A DNA stretch of 64,000 bases, from assembly GCF_900168115.1 (NCBI RefSeq), contig NZ_FUZC01000011.1, positions 91,613-155,612 of the forward strand, given 5' to 3'. Below the pieces are notes generated by a model. That model had not been told where the DNA came from, made no database searches, and worked only from the letters and a program-made list of their open reading frames with translations. The stretch is from Salegentibacter salinarum. GTDB taxonomy: Bacteria; Bacteroidota; Bacteroidia; Flavobacteriales; Flavobacteriaceae. Positions 1-7,901 of this stretch are shown here, piece by piece; the first letter of the stretch is position 1; each line of letters begins with the position of its first letter. A program made the translations under genes and the position numbers.

Positions 1-741
1 ATAGAAACCCTTAAGGTTAGAGAAGCCTATAGAAAGGAATTTATGGGAAATGTTTCCCATGAATTAAAAACGCCGCTTTTTACCGTGCAGGGATATATTT
101 TAACACTTCTGGATGGAGCGATGAAAGATAAAGCTGTCCGTAAAAAATACCTGCAACGTGCCAGTAAAGGAGTGGAACGACTTATTTACATTGTGCGCGA
201 TTTAGATATGATTACTAAACTCGAAGCCGGGGATCTTCATCTTGAAGAGGAAGATTTTAATATTGTTGAATTGGTGCAGGGCTCGTTTGATCTTTTAGAG
301 ATGAAAGCGGCAAAAAAGAATATCACCTTAACTTTTGATATTGAATATGAAGAGCCTATTTGGGTAAATGCCGATAGGGACAGAATCCAGCAGGTCCTGA
401 CCAATTTAATCGTGAATTCTATTAAATATGGAAAGGAAGACGGTACCACTGAAGTTAGCATAGAAAACCTGATTAAAAATAAGGTAATTGTTCGGGTAAC
501 CGATAATGGTGAGGGAATAGAAAAAGAAAACCTACCCCGCGTTTTTGAACGTTTTTACCGTGTAGATAAAAGTGGTTCCCGGAAAGAAGGTGGTTCAGGC
601 CTGGGCCTTTCTATTGTAAAACATATTATTGAAGCTCATAATGAGAAAATATATGTAGAAAGTGTTTTTGGTGTGGGAAGTGAATTTTCATTTACCCTGG
701 AAAAGAGCAAAGATCTCCCTGAAATCAACACTGAAATTTAG
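1..741 (+). CDS. Sensor histidine kinase, C-terminal part (5' truncated by window)
   Basis: Cytoplasmic kinase core of a two-component sensor that autophosphorylates on His and passes the phosphate to a response regulator. The reading frame is open from base 1, so the gene begins before the window. The H-box NVSHELKTPL (phospho-acceptor His codon at 58-60) is followed by an N-box (NLIVNSIKYG), a G1 box (DNGEGI) and an F/G2 region (FERFYRVDKS, GSGLGLSIVK). H-box and ATPase arrangement resemble PhoR-type kinases. The cognate regulator must lie upstream, outside the window. The last 54 bases overlap tail to tail with the converging glycosyltransferase gene. The kinase call is firm; the stimulus cannot be read. 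Confidence 0.93.
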   Translation: METLKVREAYRKEFMGNVSHELKTPLFTVQGYILTLLDGAMKDKAVRKKYLQRASKGVERLIYIVRDLDMITKLEAGDLHLEEEDFNIVELVQGSFDLLEMKAAKKNITLTFDIEYEEPIWVNADRDRIQQVLTNLIVNSIKYGKEDGTTEVSIENLIKNKVIVRVTDNGEGIEKENLPRVFERFYRVDKSGSRKEGGSGLGLSIVKHIIEAHNEKIYVESVFGVGSEFSFTLEKSKDLPEINTEI

Positions 742-1746
742 ATCCTGAAATCCTGAAAAATCTTCTAGCAGATCTAATTTTAAAATTTCAAAATCATCCT
801 GTTTGCAAAAAGGCGCAATGCCTAATTTCATAAAACGTTCAGCTAAATATTCCTGCTCAAATTGGCCGGGAGTAGGAATAAAAAATACTTTTTTCTCCAG
901 TTTAGCCAAATCCATGATACTGGTATAACCCGAGCGGCATATAATAATTTCACTGCTAGGAATTACCACCTCAAGTTCTTTAGAAGTTAGATAGTTTATA
1001 ATTTCCAGGTTTTTATTTGGAGAAGAAATATTTTCCCCGGTCATAATTCCCCTTATAAAAACAATTTTTTTATCTGAATTTTGAAAAGCAGCCAGTAATT
1101 TTCCTTCCAGCATCGTCCGCTGCGGTTCAGGGCCCGATAAGATCACGGCATAATCATACTTTCTTTGCTGAAGTGATTTAGTAAACCGACTAAGCGGGCC
1201 GATGTATTTTACGTTTTTGGGCATTTCTTTTAAATGTCCCATAATTCCACTTAAATTTTTATTTCCGGGAGCATCGGGAATCCAGCATTTATCAAATTTC
1301 GAAATGTATTTTTGGTGTAATTTGCTGCTTAAATAAGTAGTGTTTCCGCTTAAAACACTAAACTGATGCGTGATAAAAGCACATTTTATATGCTTATGCC
1401 TGCAGCCGGGCCGGTTGTCTGAAATTATTCCGTTCAGTTCATATTTTTCAACCAGACTTCTCGTTACCTTCCTTTCCTGCTGAATTATTTTAAGCAAGCG
1501 CGGACTTTCAGCAAATATTTTCCATTTAAGTAATCTGGGAGATTTAGTGTAGGTGATATTGTACGAAGGAAGTTCCAAACATTTAATATCCGGAAATTCC
1601 TTTTTAAGCAATTCCAGTGCGGCACCATCTGAAGCGATAAAAACTTCAAAATCATATTGTTGCAATTCTTTAATAATGGGGATGCATCGTGTAGCGTGGC
1701 CAAGTCCCCAATTTAAAACCGCTACTAAAATTCTTTTCTTCTGCAT
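688..1746 (-). CDS. MurG/GT28-like glycosyltransferase family protein
   Basis: A 352-residue protein resembling the Bacteroidota glycosyltransferases related to COG1819/MurG. The N terminus holds a Gly-rich nucleotide-sugar loop (NWGLGHATRCIPI, residues 13-25). The C-terminal half has GYTSIMDLA and a PGQFEQEYLA segment typical of the UDP-sugar-binding domain of GT-B enzymes. No membrane segment is evident, so it probably acts at the cytoplasmic face. A perfect -7 type box (TATATTTG on the minus strand, 1758-1751) ends only 4 bases before the ATG, which would give a nearly leaderless mRNA. Acceptor and product are unknown. Its 3' end overlaps the kinase gene by 54 bases. Confidence 0.78.
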   Translation of the reverse strand: MQKKRILVAVLNWGLGHATRCIPIIKELQQYDFEVFIASDGAALELLKKEFPDIKCLELPSYNITYTKSPRLLKWKIFAESPRLLKIIQQERKVTRSLVEKYELNGIISDNRPGCRHKHIKCAFITHQFSVLSGNTTYLSSKLHQKYISKFDKCWIPDAPGNKNLSGIMGHLKEMPKNVKYIGPLSRFTKSLQQRKYDYAVILSGPEPQRTMLEGKLLAAFQNSDKKIVFIRGIMTGENISSPNKNLEIINYLTSKELEVVIPSSEIIICRSGYTSIMDLAKLEKKVFFIPTPGQFEQEYLAERFMKLGIAPFCKQDDFEILKLDLLEDFSGFQDLNFSVDFREIFALFQGK

Positions 1747-1814
1747 TTATCAAATATAATATTAAGGGGCTGTGCGCTATTTTCTTTAATTTTACCAAAA
1801 TATTAAATTAAGGC

Positions 1815-2489
1815 GTGGGAAGTAAGAATAAATTAAGACGATTCAGGGAGAACGAAGCATTTGAAAATGTGATACAACCCTCCCGGGAAGAGCTGGAGAA
1901 AAATCAGTTTCCTTTAAAAGGAAAATGGAATCAAGAGTTTTTTAAAAATGATAATCCTATCGTGCTGGAATTAGGCTGCGGAAAAGGAGAATATACCATT
2001 GGACTTTCAAAACAAGATTCAGAGAAGAATTTTATTGGCATAGATATTAAAGGAGCTCGTTTTTGGAGGGGTGCAAAGACTGCAATAGAAGACAAGCTTA
2101 AAAATGTTGCTTTTTTAAGAACTCAAATTGAATTAATAGATCGCGTTTTTGCGGAAAATGAAGTCGATGAAATCTGGATCACTTTTCCCGATCCTCAAAT
2201 TAAATATAAGCGCACCAAGCACCGATTGACCAATGCCGAATTTCTTCAAAAATACAAGCTTATTTTAAAACCTGAAGGTCTGGTAAATCTTAAAACCGAT
2301 AGCGAATTTATGCACGGTTACACGCTTGGCCTGCTTCACGGCGAAGGTCACGAAATTCTTTACGCACATCACGATATTTATAAAAATGAATATTCCCCTA
2401 AAGCAGTTAGGGAAATTCAAACTTTCTACGAAAAACAGTATCTTGATCAGGGAAAACCTATAACTTACATTCAGTTTAGGATAAAATAG
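1815..2489 (+). CDS. trmB: tRNA (guanine-N7-)-methyltransferase TrmB
   Basis: Methylates G46 in the tRNA variable loop using S-adenosylmethionine. The 224-residue length fits the family. The SAM-binding motif VLELGCGKGEYT lies around residues 51-62 and the substrate/catalytic segment TFPDPQIKYKRTKHRL around residues 122-137. The start is GTG at 1815, because no ATG in this frame precedes the conserved N terminus. The gene runs with the LysE gene 6 bp downstream, so the two are probably cotranscribed. Confidence 0.93.
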   Translation: MGSKNKLRRFRENEAFENVIQPSREELEKNQFPLKGKWNQEFFKNDNPIVLELGCGKGEYTIGLSKQDSEKNFIGIDIKGARFWRGAKTAIEDKLKNVAFLRTQIELIDRVFAENEVDEIWITFPDPQIKYKRTKHRLTNAEFLQKYKLILKPEGLVNLKTDSEFMHGYTLGLLHGEGHEILYAHHDIYKNEYSPKAVREIQTFYEKQYLDQGKPITYIQFRIK

Positions 2490-2495
2490 GTCTCT

Positions 2496-3119
2496 TTGGA
2501 AGAAACAAAACTTTTTCTAATTACTTATTTCGCGGCCTTACTTGGGGTGATTCCTCCTGGTTTGGTGAACATGACAGTTGCCAAAACCTGTGTAGAAAAA
2601 GGAAAGAAAAACGGCCTTTACGTTGCGATAGGTGCTACAATTGTGGTGATTATCCAGGCCACACTTGCTGTTTTGCTTTCCAAGTATATTTTTGGAAATG
2701 AATTTGTTCAAAATATATTACTGCGTGCAGGGCTTGTAATTTTTATTTTGCTCGCGGTTTACTTTTTTATCCAGGCAAAAAAACGTGGTGGTATAGAACA
2801 CCAATCTCGTAAAGCTAATTCCAATAGTATTTTTAAAGGAATGCTTATCGCGGCTTTAAATATTTTTCCTATTCCTTATTTTGTTGCAATTGCAGGAGCT
2901 CTAAACGTTGGTGTAGGAGATTCTTACGATTGGTCTCGAATTGTAACTTTTATTCTGGCTGCTTCTATGGGAAGCTTCACCACGCTTTATCTTTACGTAC
3001 TGTCTTTTATTAGAATTGAAAAACAAGCCGAAGCTTTCTCCAGGTATTCAAATTACTTTATGGCCGCCCTAATGCTGGTATTGGTTATCGTAACTATTTT
3101 AAGAATCTATTATTCGTAA
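2496..3119 (+). CDS. LysE/RhtB-family membrane transporter
   Basis: A 207-residue hydrophobic protein with about six predicted membrane segments and the early PPGLVNMTVAKTCVEKG stretch seen in LysE-type amino-acid exporters. It probably exports amino acids or related small molecules across the inner membrane; the substrate cannot be told from sequence. The start is TTG at 2496, six bases after trmB; the first membrane segment begins almost at once. It ends two bases before the alkyltransferase-like gene, so trmB, this gene and the next look like one transcript. Confidence 0.8.
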   Translation: MEETKLFLITYFAALLGVIPPGLVNMTVAKTCVEKGKKNGLYVAIGATIVVIIQATLAVLLSKYIFGNEFVQNILLRAGLVIFILLAVYFFIQAKKRGGIEHQSRKANSNSIFKGMLIAALNIFPIPYFVAIAGALNVGVGDSYDWSRIVTFILAASMGSFTTLYLYVLSFIRIEKQAEAFSRYSNYFMAALMLVLVIVTILRIYYS

Positions 3120-3121
3120 TC

Positions 3122-3451
3122 GTGGAAGAAAAGAATTTTTTTGAAAGGGTTTACGAAGTAGTAAGACAAATTCCAAAAGGAAAAGTTACTTCTTACGGCG
3201 CTATTGCCAGAAGCGTAGGTGCCGCAAAAAGTGCAAGAATGGTGGGTTATGCAATGAATTCGGCTAAAAATCTGGACGATGTACCTGCACACCGGGTGGT
3301 AAATAGAAATGGTTTACTAACGGGAAAAAGTCATTTTGGAGATCACAGCGCGATGCAGCAAATGCTAGCTTCTGAAGGAATTACGGTAAAAGATAATAAA
3401 GTTCAGGATTTTAAAAAGCATTTTTGGGATCCGCAGGAAGATTTTAAATAA
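3122..3451 (+). CDS. Alkyltransferase-like (ATL) protein, MGMT fold without the active-site Cys
   Basis: A 109-residue MGMT C-terminal-domain protein. In true O6-alkylguanine-DNA alkyltransferases the motif is PCHR. Here it reads PAHRVV (residues 55-60), so the alkyl-accepting Cys is Ala. This is the hallmark of ATL proteins, which bind O6-alkylguanine and flag it for nucleotide-excision repair instead of repairing it. The winged-helix part (KGKVTSYGAIAR) and GLLTGKSHFG are intact, which argues against decay. The start is GTG at 3122, two bases after the LysE stop codon. Confidence 0.88.
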   Translation: MEEKNFFERVYEVVRQIPKGKVTSYGAIARSVGAAKSARMVGYAMNSAKNLDDVPAHRVVNRNGLLTGKSHFGDHSAMQQMLASEGITVKDNKVQDFKKHFWDPQEDFK

Positions 3452-3540
3452 ATTTTTCTTCTGAAGTTTTACTATAATCGTGCTTTATTATTGCATAGAT
3501 CAATTATGGGTAAATACTTCGTTTTCTTAGCTTTTCCCCC

Positions 3541-3548
3541 TATATTTG
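3541..3548 (+). promoter_or_regulatory. Candidate promoter -7 box for mrp-nifU
   Basis: TATATTTG matches the Bacteroidota -7 consensus TAnnTTTG exactly and would give a leader of about 95 bases before the mrp ATG at 3650. The -33 element is weak (TTC/TTT at 16-20 bp). A small 7-bp hairpin (3615-3631) lies in the leader. Confidence 0.5.
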
Positions 3549-3649
3549 CGTTTAGAATGAATCTATATAAGCTGGTACGTTTTTAATTAAAATCCGCTAT
3601 TTCAGCTTAAAATTGTCCTGAAATTTTCGGGATTATAAAAATGTTTTAA

Positions 3650-4783
3650 ATGAAGTTAGACAGAAAAGAAATATTAAAATCGCTTGAAACTATTTCTGTA
3701 GCCGGAGAAGGCAAAAATATGGTAGAAAGCGGTGCTGTTCAAAACGTAATGACTTTTGGTGATGAGGTGGTTGTAGACCTTGTTTTACAAACTCCTGCTT
3801 TACATATTAAAAAACGGGCAGAAGTAGATGTGATGAAAGCTATTCACGAACATGTAGAACAAAAAGCCAAGGTTAAAGTAAATATTAAAGTAGAGTCTAC
3901 CGATAAAAAACCAGAAATAAAAGGGAAAGCTCTTCCCGGAATTTCCAATGTTATAGCCGTGGCTTCCGGAAAAGGAGGCGTAGGTAAATCTACAGTAACC
4001 GCTAATCTCGCGGTAACTTTATCTAAAATGGGCTTTAAAGTAGGAATTTTAGATGCAGATATTTATGGGCCTTCCATTCCAATGATGTTTGATGTGGAAG
4101 CTTCCAGACCGCTATCGGTAAATGTTGATGGAAAATCTAAGATGAAACCTGTAGAAAACTACGGAGTAAAAATTCTTTCAATCGGATTCTTTACCCAACC
4201 AAACCAGGCAGTGATATGGCGTGGACCAATGGCTTCAAAAGCATTAAATCAAATGATTTTTGATGCGGCCTGGGGCGAATTAGATTTTCTTTTAGTGGAT
4301 CTACCACCGGGTACGGGAGATATTCATCTTTCAATTATGCAATCACTTCCTGTAACAGGAGCTGTGATTGTAAGTACTCCACAAAACGTGGCATTAGCCG
4401 ATGCTAAGAAGGGTGTGGCGATGTTCCGCCAGGAAAGTATCAATGTTCCGGTATTAGGAATAATAGAGAATATGGCATATTTTACTCCCGAGGAACTTCC
4501 TGAAAACAAATATTATATCTTTGGAAGAGAAGGTGCTAAAAACCTTGCAAAAGATATTGAGACCCCCTTTTTAGGCGAAATTCCCCTGGTACAAAGTTTA
4601 AGAGAATCTGGAGATATTGGCCGACCTGCTGCTATGCAGGAGTCTACACCACTGGAAACAGCTTTTCAAGAAATTACCCGTGGGATGGTTCAGGAAACAG
4701 TGAATAGAAACAAAAGTCTGCCTCCAACTGAAGCGATTAAGATCACTACAATGGCAGGATGCAGTGCAGTTAATAAAAAATAA
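3650..4783 (+). CDS. apbC: Mrp/NBP35-family Fe-S cluster carrier ATPase
   Basis: A 377-residue P-loop ATPase of the Mrp/ApbC group, which carries iron-sulfur clusters to apoproteins. An N-terminal DUF59/MIP18-like domain covers about residues 1-90. The deviant Walker A GKGGVGKS lies at residues 107-114 (nucleotides about 3968-3991), followed by DADIYGPSIP and DLPPGTGD. The usual C-terminal CxxC is not visible; only one Cys (MAGCSAVNKK) remains at the end. The stop TAA abuts the nifU ATG without a gap, so the two are translationally coupled and work in Fe-S assembly. Confidence 0.92.
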   Translation: MKLDRKEILKSLETISVAGEGKNMVESGAVQNVMTFGDEVVVDLVLQTPALHIKKRAEVDVMKAIHEHVEQKAKVKVNIKVESTDKKPEIKGKALPGISNVIAVASGKGGVGKSTVTANLAVTLSKMGFKVGILDADIYGPSIPMMFDVEASRPLSVNVDGKSKMKPVENYGVKILSIGFFTQPNQAVIWRGPMASKALNQMIFDAAWGELDFLLVDLPPGTGDIHLSIMQSLPVTGAVIVSTPQNVALADAKKGVAMFRQESINVPVLGIIENMAYFTPEELPENKYYIFGREGAKNLAKDIETPFLGEIPLVQSLRESGDIGRPAAMQESTPLETAFQEITRGMVQETVNRNKSLPPTEAIKITTMAGCSAVNKK

Positions 4784-5026
4784 ATGACGAGCGAAGAAGT
4801 TAAATTAAATGTAGAAAAGGCCCTGGCCGAAATCCGACCTTTTTTGGAAAGTGACGGGGGTAATATTTCCCTGATCGCTATTGAAAACGATCGCCTGGTT
4901 AAGGTTCGTCTGGAAGGCGCATGTGTAGATTGCACAGTAAACCAGATGACGCTAAAATCTGGGGTAGAGATGACCATTAAAAAGTATGTGCCGCAAATAG
5001 AAAGTGTGATCAATATTCAAAGGTAA
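4784..5026 (+). CDS. NifU-like C-terminal-domain Fe-S scaffold protein
   Basis: An 80-residue stand-alone NifU C-terminal (Nfu) domain. The CVDC motif at residues 47-50 is the expected CxxC that holds a 4Fe-4S cluster, typically between two monomers. ESDGG (residues 22-26) is also a family landmark. The gene starts directly after the mrp stop codon and lies 32 bp before a ferredoxin reductase, supporting a shared role in cluster delivery and electron transfer. Confidence 0.92.
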   Translation: MTSEEVKLNVEKALAEIRPFLESDGGNISLIAIENDRLVKVRLEGACVDCTVNQMTLKSGVEMTIKKYVPQIESVINIQR

Positions 5027-5058
5027 GCACCTGGCTTACCACCAAATTTATCAGTAGA

Positions 5059-6120
5059 ATGATTAAAACCGATATACTTATAATTGGCGCAGGGCCATCG
5101 GGCCTTTTTGCGGTTTTTGAAGCAGGATTATTAAAGTTAAAATGTCATTTAATAGATGCGCTCCCACAACCCGGCGGGCAGTGTTCCGAAATTTATCCTA
5201 AAAAGCCTATTTATGACATCCCTGGCTTTCCAGAAGTACTGGCTGGTGACCTCGTGACCAATCTAATGGAACAAATAAAACCTTTTGAACCGGGGTTTAC
5301 CCTTGGTGAAAGAGCGCAGACTATAGATAAACAGGAAGATGGTAGCTTTATCGTGACTACTAATAAAGGAACAAAACATCACGCACCGGTGGTAGTAATT
5401 GCTGGCGGACTGGGAAGTTTTGAACCAAGAAAACCACCTATTGCTAATATAACCGATTTTGAAGATAAAGGGGTTGCTTATATTATTCGGGAACCGGAAG
5501 ATTATCGCGATAAAAAAGTTGTGATTGCCGGCGGAGGGGATTCAGCATTAGATTGGGCTATTTATTTAGCCGATGTTGCTTCAGAGGTTTCCCTGGTACA
5601 CCGAAGAAATGATTTCCGCGGAGCTTTAGATTCTGTGGAAAAAGTTGAAGAGCTTTCAAAAATTGGAAAAATCAATCTTATTACCAATGCTGAGGTAACC
5701 GACCTTAAAGGAGAGGAAGGACTGGAAAGTGTAGTAATTACTCATAAGGATTCAGCAAGAGAAAAGGAGATTAAAGAAACCGATTATTTTATTCCATTGT
5801 TCGGGCTTTCGCCTAAATTAGGACCTATTGCAGATTGGGGTCTGCAAATTGAAAAAAACGCGATTAAGGTTGATAATGCCTACGATTACCAAACAAATAT
5901 TCCCGGGGTTTACGCCATTGGCGATGTAAATACATATCCGGGCAAATTAAAGCTCATTCTTTGTGGCTTCCACGAAGCAGCGATTATGTGCCAAAGCGCT
6001 TACCAGCGTATTTTCCCTGATAAGAAATATGTAATGAAATATACCACCGTAAGTGGTGTTAGTGGATTTGACGGCAGTAAGAAAGAAGCAAAAAAAGAAG
6101 TTGTAAAAAGTATAAATTAA
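5059..6120 (+). CDS. Ferredoxin/flavodoxin-NADP+ reductase, thioredoxin-reductase-like type
   Basis: A 353-residue FAD/NAD(P)-binding oxidoreductase of the TrxR-like FNR type (YumC/Fnr2). The FAD loop IGAGPSGLF is at residues 9-17, the NADPH loop GGGDSALDW near residue 158, and the closing FAD motif AIGDVNTYPG near residue 294. The redox-active CxxC of true thioredoxin reductases is absent, which fits ferredoxin reduction. A 2Fe-2S ferredoxin follows 139 bp downstream and is the obvious partner. About 40 residues of Lys-rich tail close the protein. Confidence 0.9.
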   Translation: MIKTDILIIGAGPSGLFAVFEAGLLKLKCHLIDALPQPGGQCSEIYPKKPIYDIPGFPEVLAGDLVTNLMEQIKPFEPGFTLGERAQTIDKQEDGSFIVTTNKGTKHHAPVVVIAGGLGSFEPRKPPIANITDFEDKGVAYIIREPEDYRDKKVVIAGGGDSALDWAIYLADVASEVSLVHRRNDFRGALDSVEKVEELSKIGKINLITNAEVTDLKGEEGLESVVITHKDSAREKEIKETDYFIPLFGLSPKLGPIADWGLQIEKNAIKVDNAYDYQTNIPGVYAIGDVNTYPGKLKLILCGFHEAAIMCQSAYQRIFPDKKYVMKYTTVSGVSGFDGSKKEAKKEVVKSIN

Positions 6121-6151
6121 AAAAATGAATTGGCTGTAAAGTAAATTATAG

Positions 6152-6228
6152 GCGTCATTACGAACGAAGTGAAGTAATCTCTAAATGATTACTGAAAATA
6201 ACAGATTGCTTCGTGCCTCCCAATGACG
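6152..6228. repeat. Palindromic intergenic repeat (type B, CGTCATTACGAAC...)
   Basis: An imperfect inverted repeat of about 77 bp. The left arm starts CGTCATTACGAACGAAGTGA and the right arm ends GCCTCCCAATGACG, with AATCT/AGATT inside each arm. It lies between the reductase and ferredoxin genes. Its form resembles the dispersed palindromes common between flavobacterial genes. Confidence 0.7.
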
Positions 6229-6259
6229 AATTTTGAAACAGTCCTTTTTTAAGCAAGCT

Positions 6260-6595
6260 ATGTCTGATATTAAAATAACCATTATAGACAGGGAAGGGGA
6301 AGCCCACGTGGTAGACGCTCCAACAGATATGAATATGAATCTTATGGAAGTGGTTCGCTCTTACGAACTTGCTGCCGAAGGCACCATTGGTATTTGCGGC
6401 GGAATGGCGATGTGTGCTTCCTGCCAGTGTTATATTCTCAATTTCGAGCATATGCTGCCCGAGCAAAGTATTGAAGAGGAAGATATGCTGGATCAGGCAT
6501 TTTTTGTTGAAGATAACAGTCGCTTAAGCTGCCAGATTCCCATTACTGAAGAATTGGATGGTTTGGAAGTAAAGCTTGCTCCTGAAGCACCTTAA
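6260..6595 (+). CDS. 2Fe-2S ferredoxin, adrenodoxin type
   Basis: An electron carrier of 111 residues. Cluster ligands are visible as C-x5-C-x2-C in CGGMAMCASC followed by the distant fourth Cys in RLSCQIPI, the adrenodoxin/ISC-ferredoxin pattern. I chose ATG at 6260 over the upstream TTG at 6233 because the family begins with the first beta strand (MSDIKITIID) and the extra nine residues come from the repeat-bearing spacer. It is probably reduced by the neighbouring NADPH-dependent reductase. Confidence 0.92.
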   Translation: MSDIKITIIDREGEAHVVDAPTDMNMNLMEVVRSYELAAEGTIGICGGMAMCASCQCYILNFEHMLPEQSIEEEDMLDQAFFVEDNSRLSCQIPITEELDGLEVKLAPEAP

Positions 6596-6611
6596 TTTTT
6601 CGAATTATCAC

Positions 6612-6641
6612 CGTCAAGCTGAACTGATTTCAGCTTCTAAC
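6612..6641. repeat. Palindromic repeat, family A (single arm)
   Basis: CGTCAAGCTGAACTGATTTC followed by AGCTTCTAAC is a small palindrome (AGCTGAA...TTCAGCT) that recurs nearly unchanged at 39971 and 33899. Confidence 0.65.
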
Positions 6642-6674
6642 AGGAGATGAAATTAAAGCAATTTCAAATGAATC

Positions 6675-6697
6675 TCACAGGTTTTCAAAACCTGTGA
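6675..6697. terminator. Perfect hairpin between converging genes
   Basis: TCACAGGTTTT at 6675-6685 pairs perfectly with the bases at 6687-6697. It lies between the converging ferredoxin and DUF3050 genes and could end transcription from both sides, though the U-runs are only those inside the stem. It may instead be a repeat element. Confidence 0.5.
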
Positions 6698-6710
6698 TGT
6701 TTCGCTCATT

Positions 6711-7520
6711 TTATATAGTTTGTAGGTTTTGAGAATCAATATTTTCTAAGATTTCATCTTCTATGCCTTTCCATAAAATAAGTCTTGCATCGAGGGCTTC
6801 TTCGGCAATTTGCTTTACATCCTCCCATTTTGCCTCATTATCACCGCAGAGTTCTTCAACCATTTTAAAAGCCATGGGTCCGTGCTCATCAGCATCCAAT
6901 TCTATGTGTCGATCAAAATAGTATTTAAAAAGGCTTAGATCTTCATTTGGGAAATTCTGCTGTACATTTTCAATAATTGAAGTGAACATTCCGGGGATTA
7001 AACCTTCGCGGCCAAAGGTGAAAGCCGATGCTATTTTATGAGATTTTCCTTCGGTAATAACTTCAAAAGTATTCTTTATAAAAATTTTAATATTGTGCGG
7101 AAGTTTGGTAGCCGCAATAAGTAAAAATATATCAGTGCCGTGTGTGACCTGGAGTAAGAAGTCTTTTATCCGGCCTGTATCGGCTCCGCTTTTTTCCATC
7201 GCGTCCAGGTACATTTCAAAATGACTTTGATGTTTTCCGAAATAATTCACATCTGTTTCTTCGGCCAAAACAATTTCGTTTATTAAATACCGGGTTTCGG
7301 GATTTCCAACCGGCACCCACGGATTTGTGGTTTTTGTTAGTTTTTCCTGTAAGGCGGTAAGCAAAGACATAAAATCCCATACGGCAAAAACGTGGTGCTC
7401 CATAAAAATTTGCAGATGCTCCGGAGTCTTGATTTTTTGATATAAGGGATGTTCTAAAAGTTGGTTTATTTTAGGCTGCAAGACCTTATTTACCTCGTTT
7501 ATTTTATTTTTGTGTCCCAT
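6711..7520 (-). CDS. DUF3050 family protein (heme-oxygenase-like helical fold)
   Basis: A 269-residue soluble protein matching DUF3050. It has His/Glu-rich helices: MEHHVFAVWDFMSLL near residue 40, EIVLAEETDV near residue 87 and HIELDADEHGPMAF near residue 210. Such spaced Glu and His residues resemble the metal-binding four-helix enzymes related to heme oxygenase/TenA. The reaction is not known. A -7-like box (TATTTTTG on the minus strand, 7532-7525) ends 4 bases from the ATG, suggesting an almost leaderless message. Confidence 0.85.
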   Translation of the reverse strand: MGHKNKINEVNKVLQPKINQLLEHPLYQKIKTPEHLQIFMEHHVFAVWDFMSLLTALQEKLTKTTNPWVPVGNPETRYLINEIVLAEETDVNYFGKHQSHFEMYLDAMEKSGADTGRIKDFLLQVTHGTDIFLLIAATKLPHNIKIFIKNTFEVITEGKSHKIASAFTFGREGLIPGMFTSIIENVQQNFPNEDLSLFKYYFDRHIELDADEHGPMAFKMVEELCGDNEAKWEDVKQIAEEALDARLILWKGIEDEILENIDSQNLQTI

Positions 7521-7619
7521 TTTGCAAAAATAAGATTCTGCTTAGGATTTTTAAAATTTAAACATTCATTTAAAATTGAATTAACGCTAAATTTCAGGTT
7601 TTTAAGTTATATTCAAAAT

Positions 7620-7799
7620 ATGGCGACTCAGTTTAAAAATTCATATAATATCATCGTTTTTTATTCAAATAAGTCTAAAGATTATTTGCAATTAGATGGG
7701 GTAGTGGCCCAAAAACCTAAACCGCTTAAGAAAGAATGCTGTGAAAAATATAAAAAGGGCAATCGCTGTAAACGCTGCCCTTGTTTTGACTTGTTATAG
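7620..7799 (+). CDS. Small Cys-rich basic protein, function unknown
   Basis: A 59-residue reading frame beginning at ATG 7620. The N-terminal half is neutral. The C-terminal half packs KKECCEKYKKGNRCKRCPCF, with six Cys among basic residues, a likely zinc- or metal-binding knuckle. I take the internal ATG because the upstream part of the frame (from 7461) overlaps the start and promoter of the divergent DUF3050 gene. The distinctive composition and the stop just before a repeat element argue for a real gene. No family is recognised. Confidence 0.6.
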   Translation: MATQFKNSYNIIVFYSNKSKDYLQLDGVVAQKPKPLKKECCEKYKKGNRCKRCPCFDLL

Positions 7800-7810
7800 C
7801 TCAACTTTTA

Positions 7811-7872
7811 CGTCACCCTGAATTTATTTCAGGGTCTAAGTTAATTTGAAACTAGATCAAGTTCAGGATGAC
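7811..7872. repeat. Palindromic repeat, family A (paired arms)
   Basis: CGTCACCCTGAATTTATTTC AGGGTCT forms an inner palindrome, and the outer arm GTTCAGGATGAC mirrors the opening CGTCACCCTGAA. A nearly identical left arm stands at 51361. Confidence 0.75.
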
Positions 7873-7901
7873 AATTTAAAGCACTTTTATAAAATCATTT
7901 T

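Noticed and set aside
237..461. Antisense reading frame in the kinase gene
   Set aside because: It lies wholly inside the well-supported kinase coding region and has no family features.
6233..6259. Longer TTG start for the ferredoxin
   Set aside because: The nine extra residues come from spacer sequence next to a repeat, and the family starts at MSDIKI.
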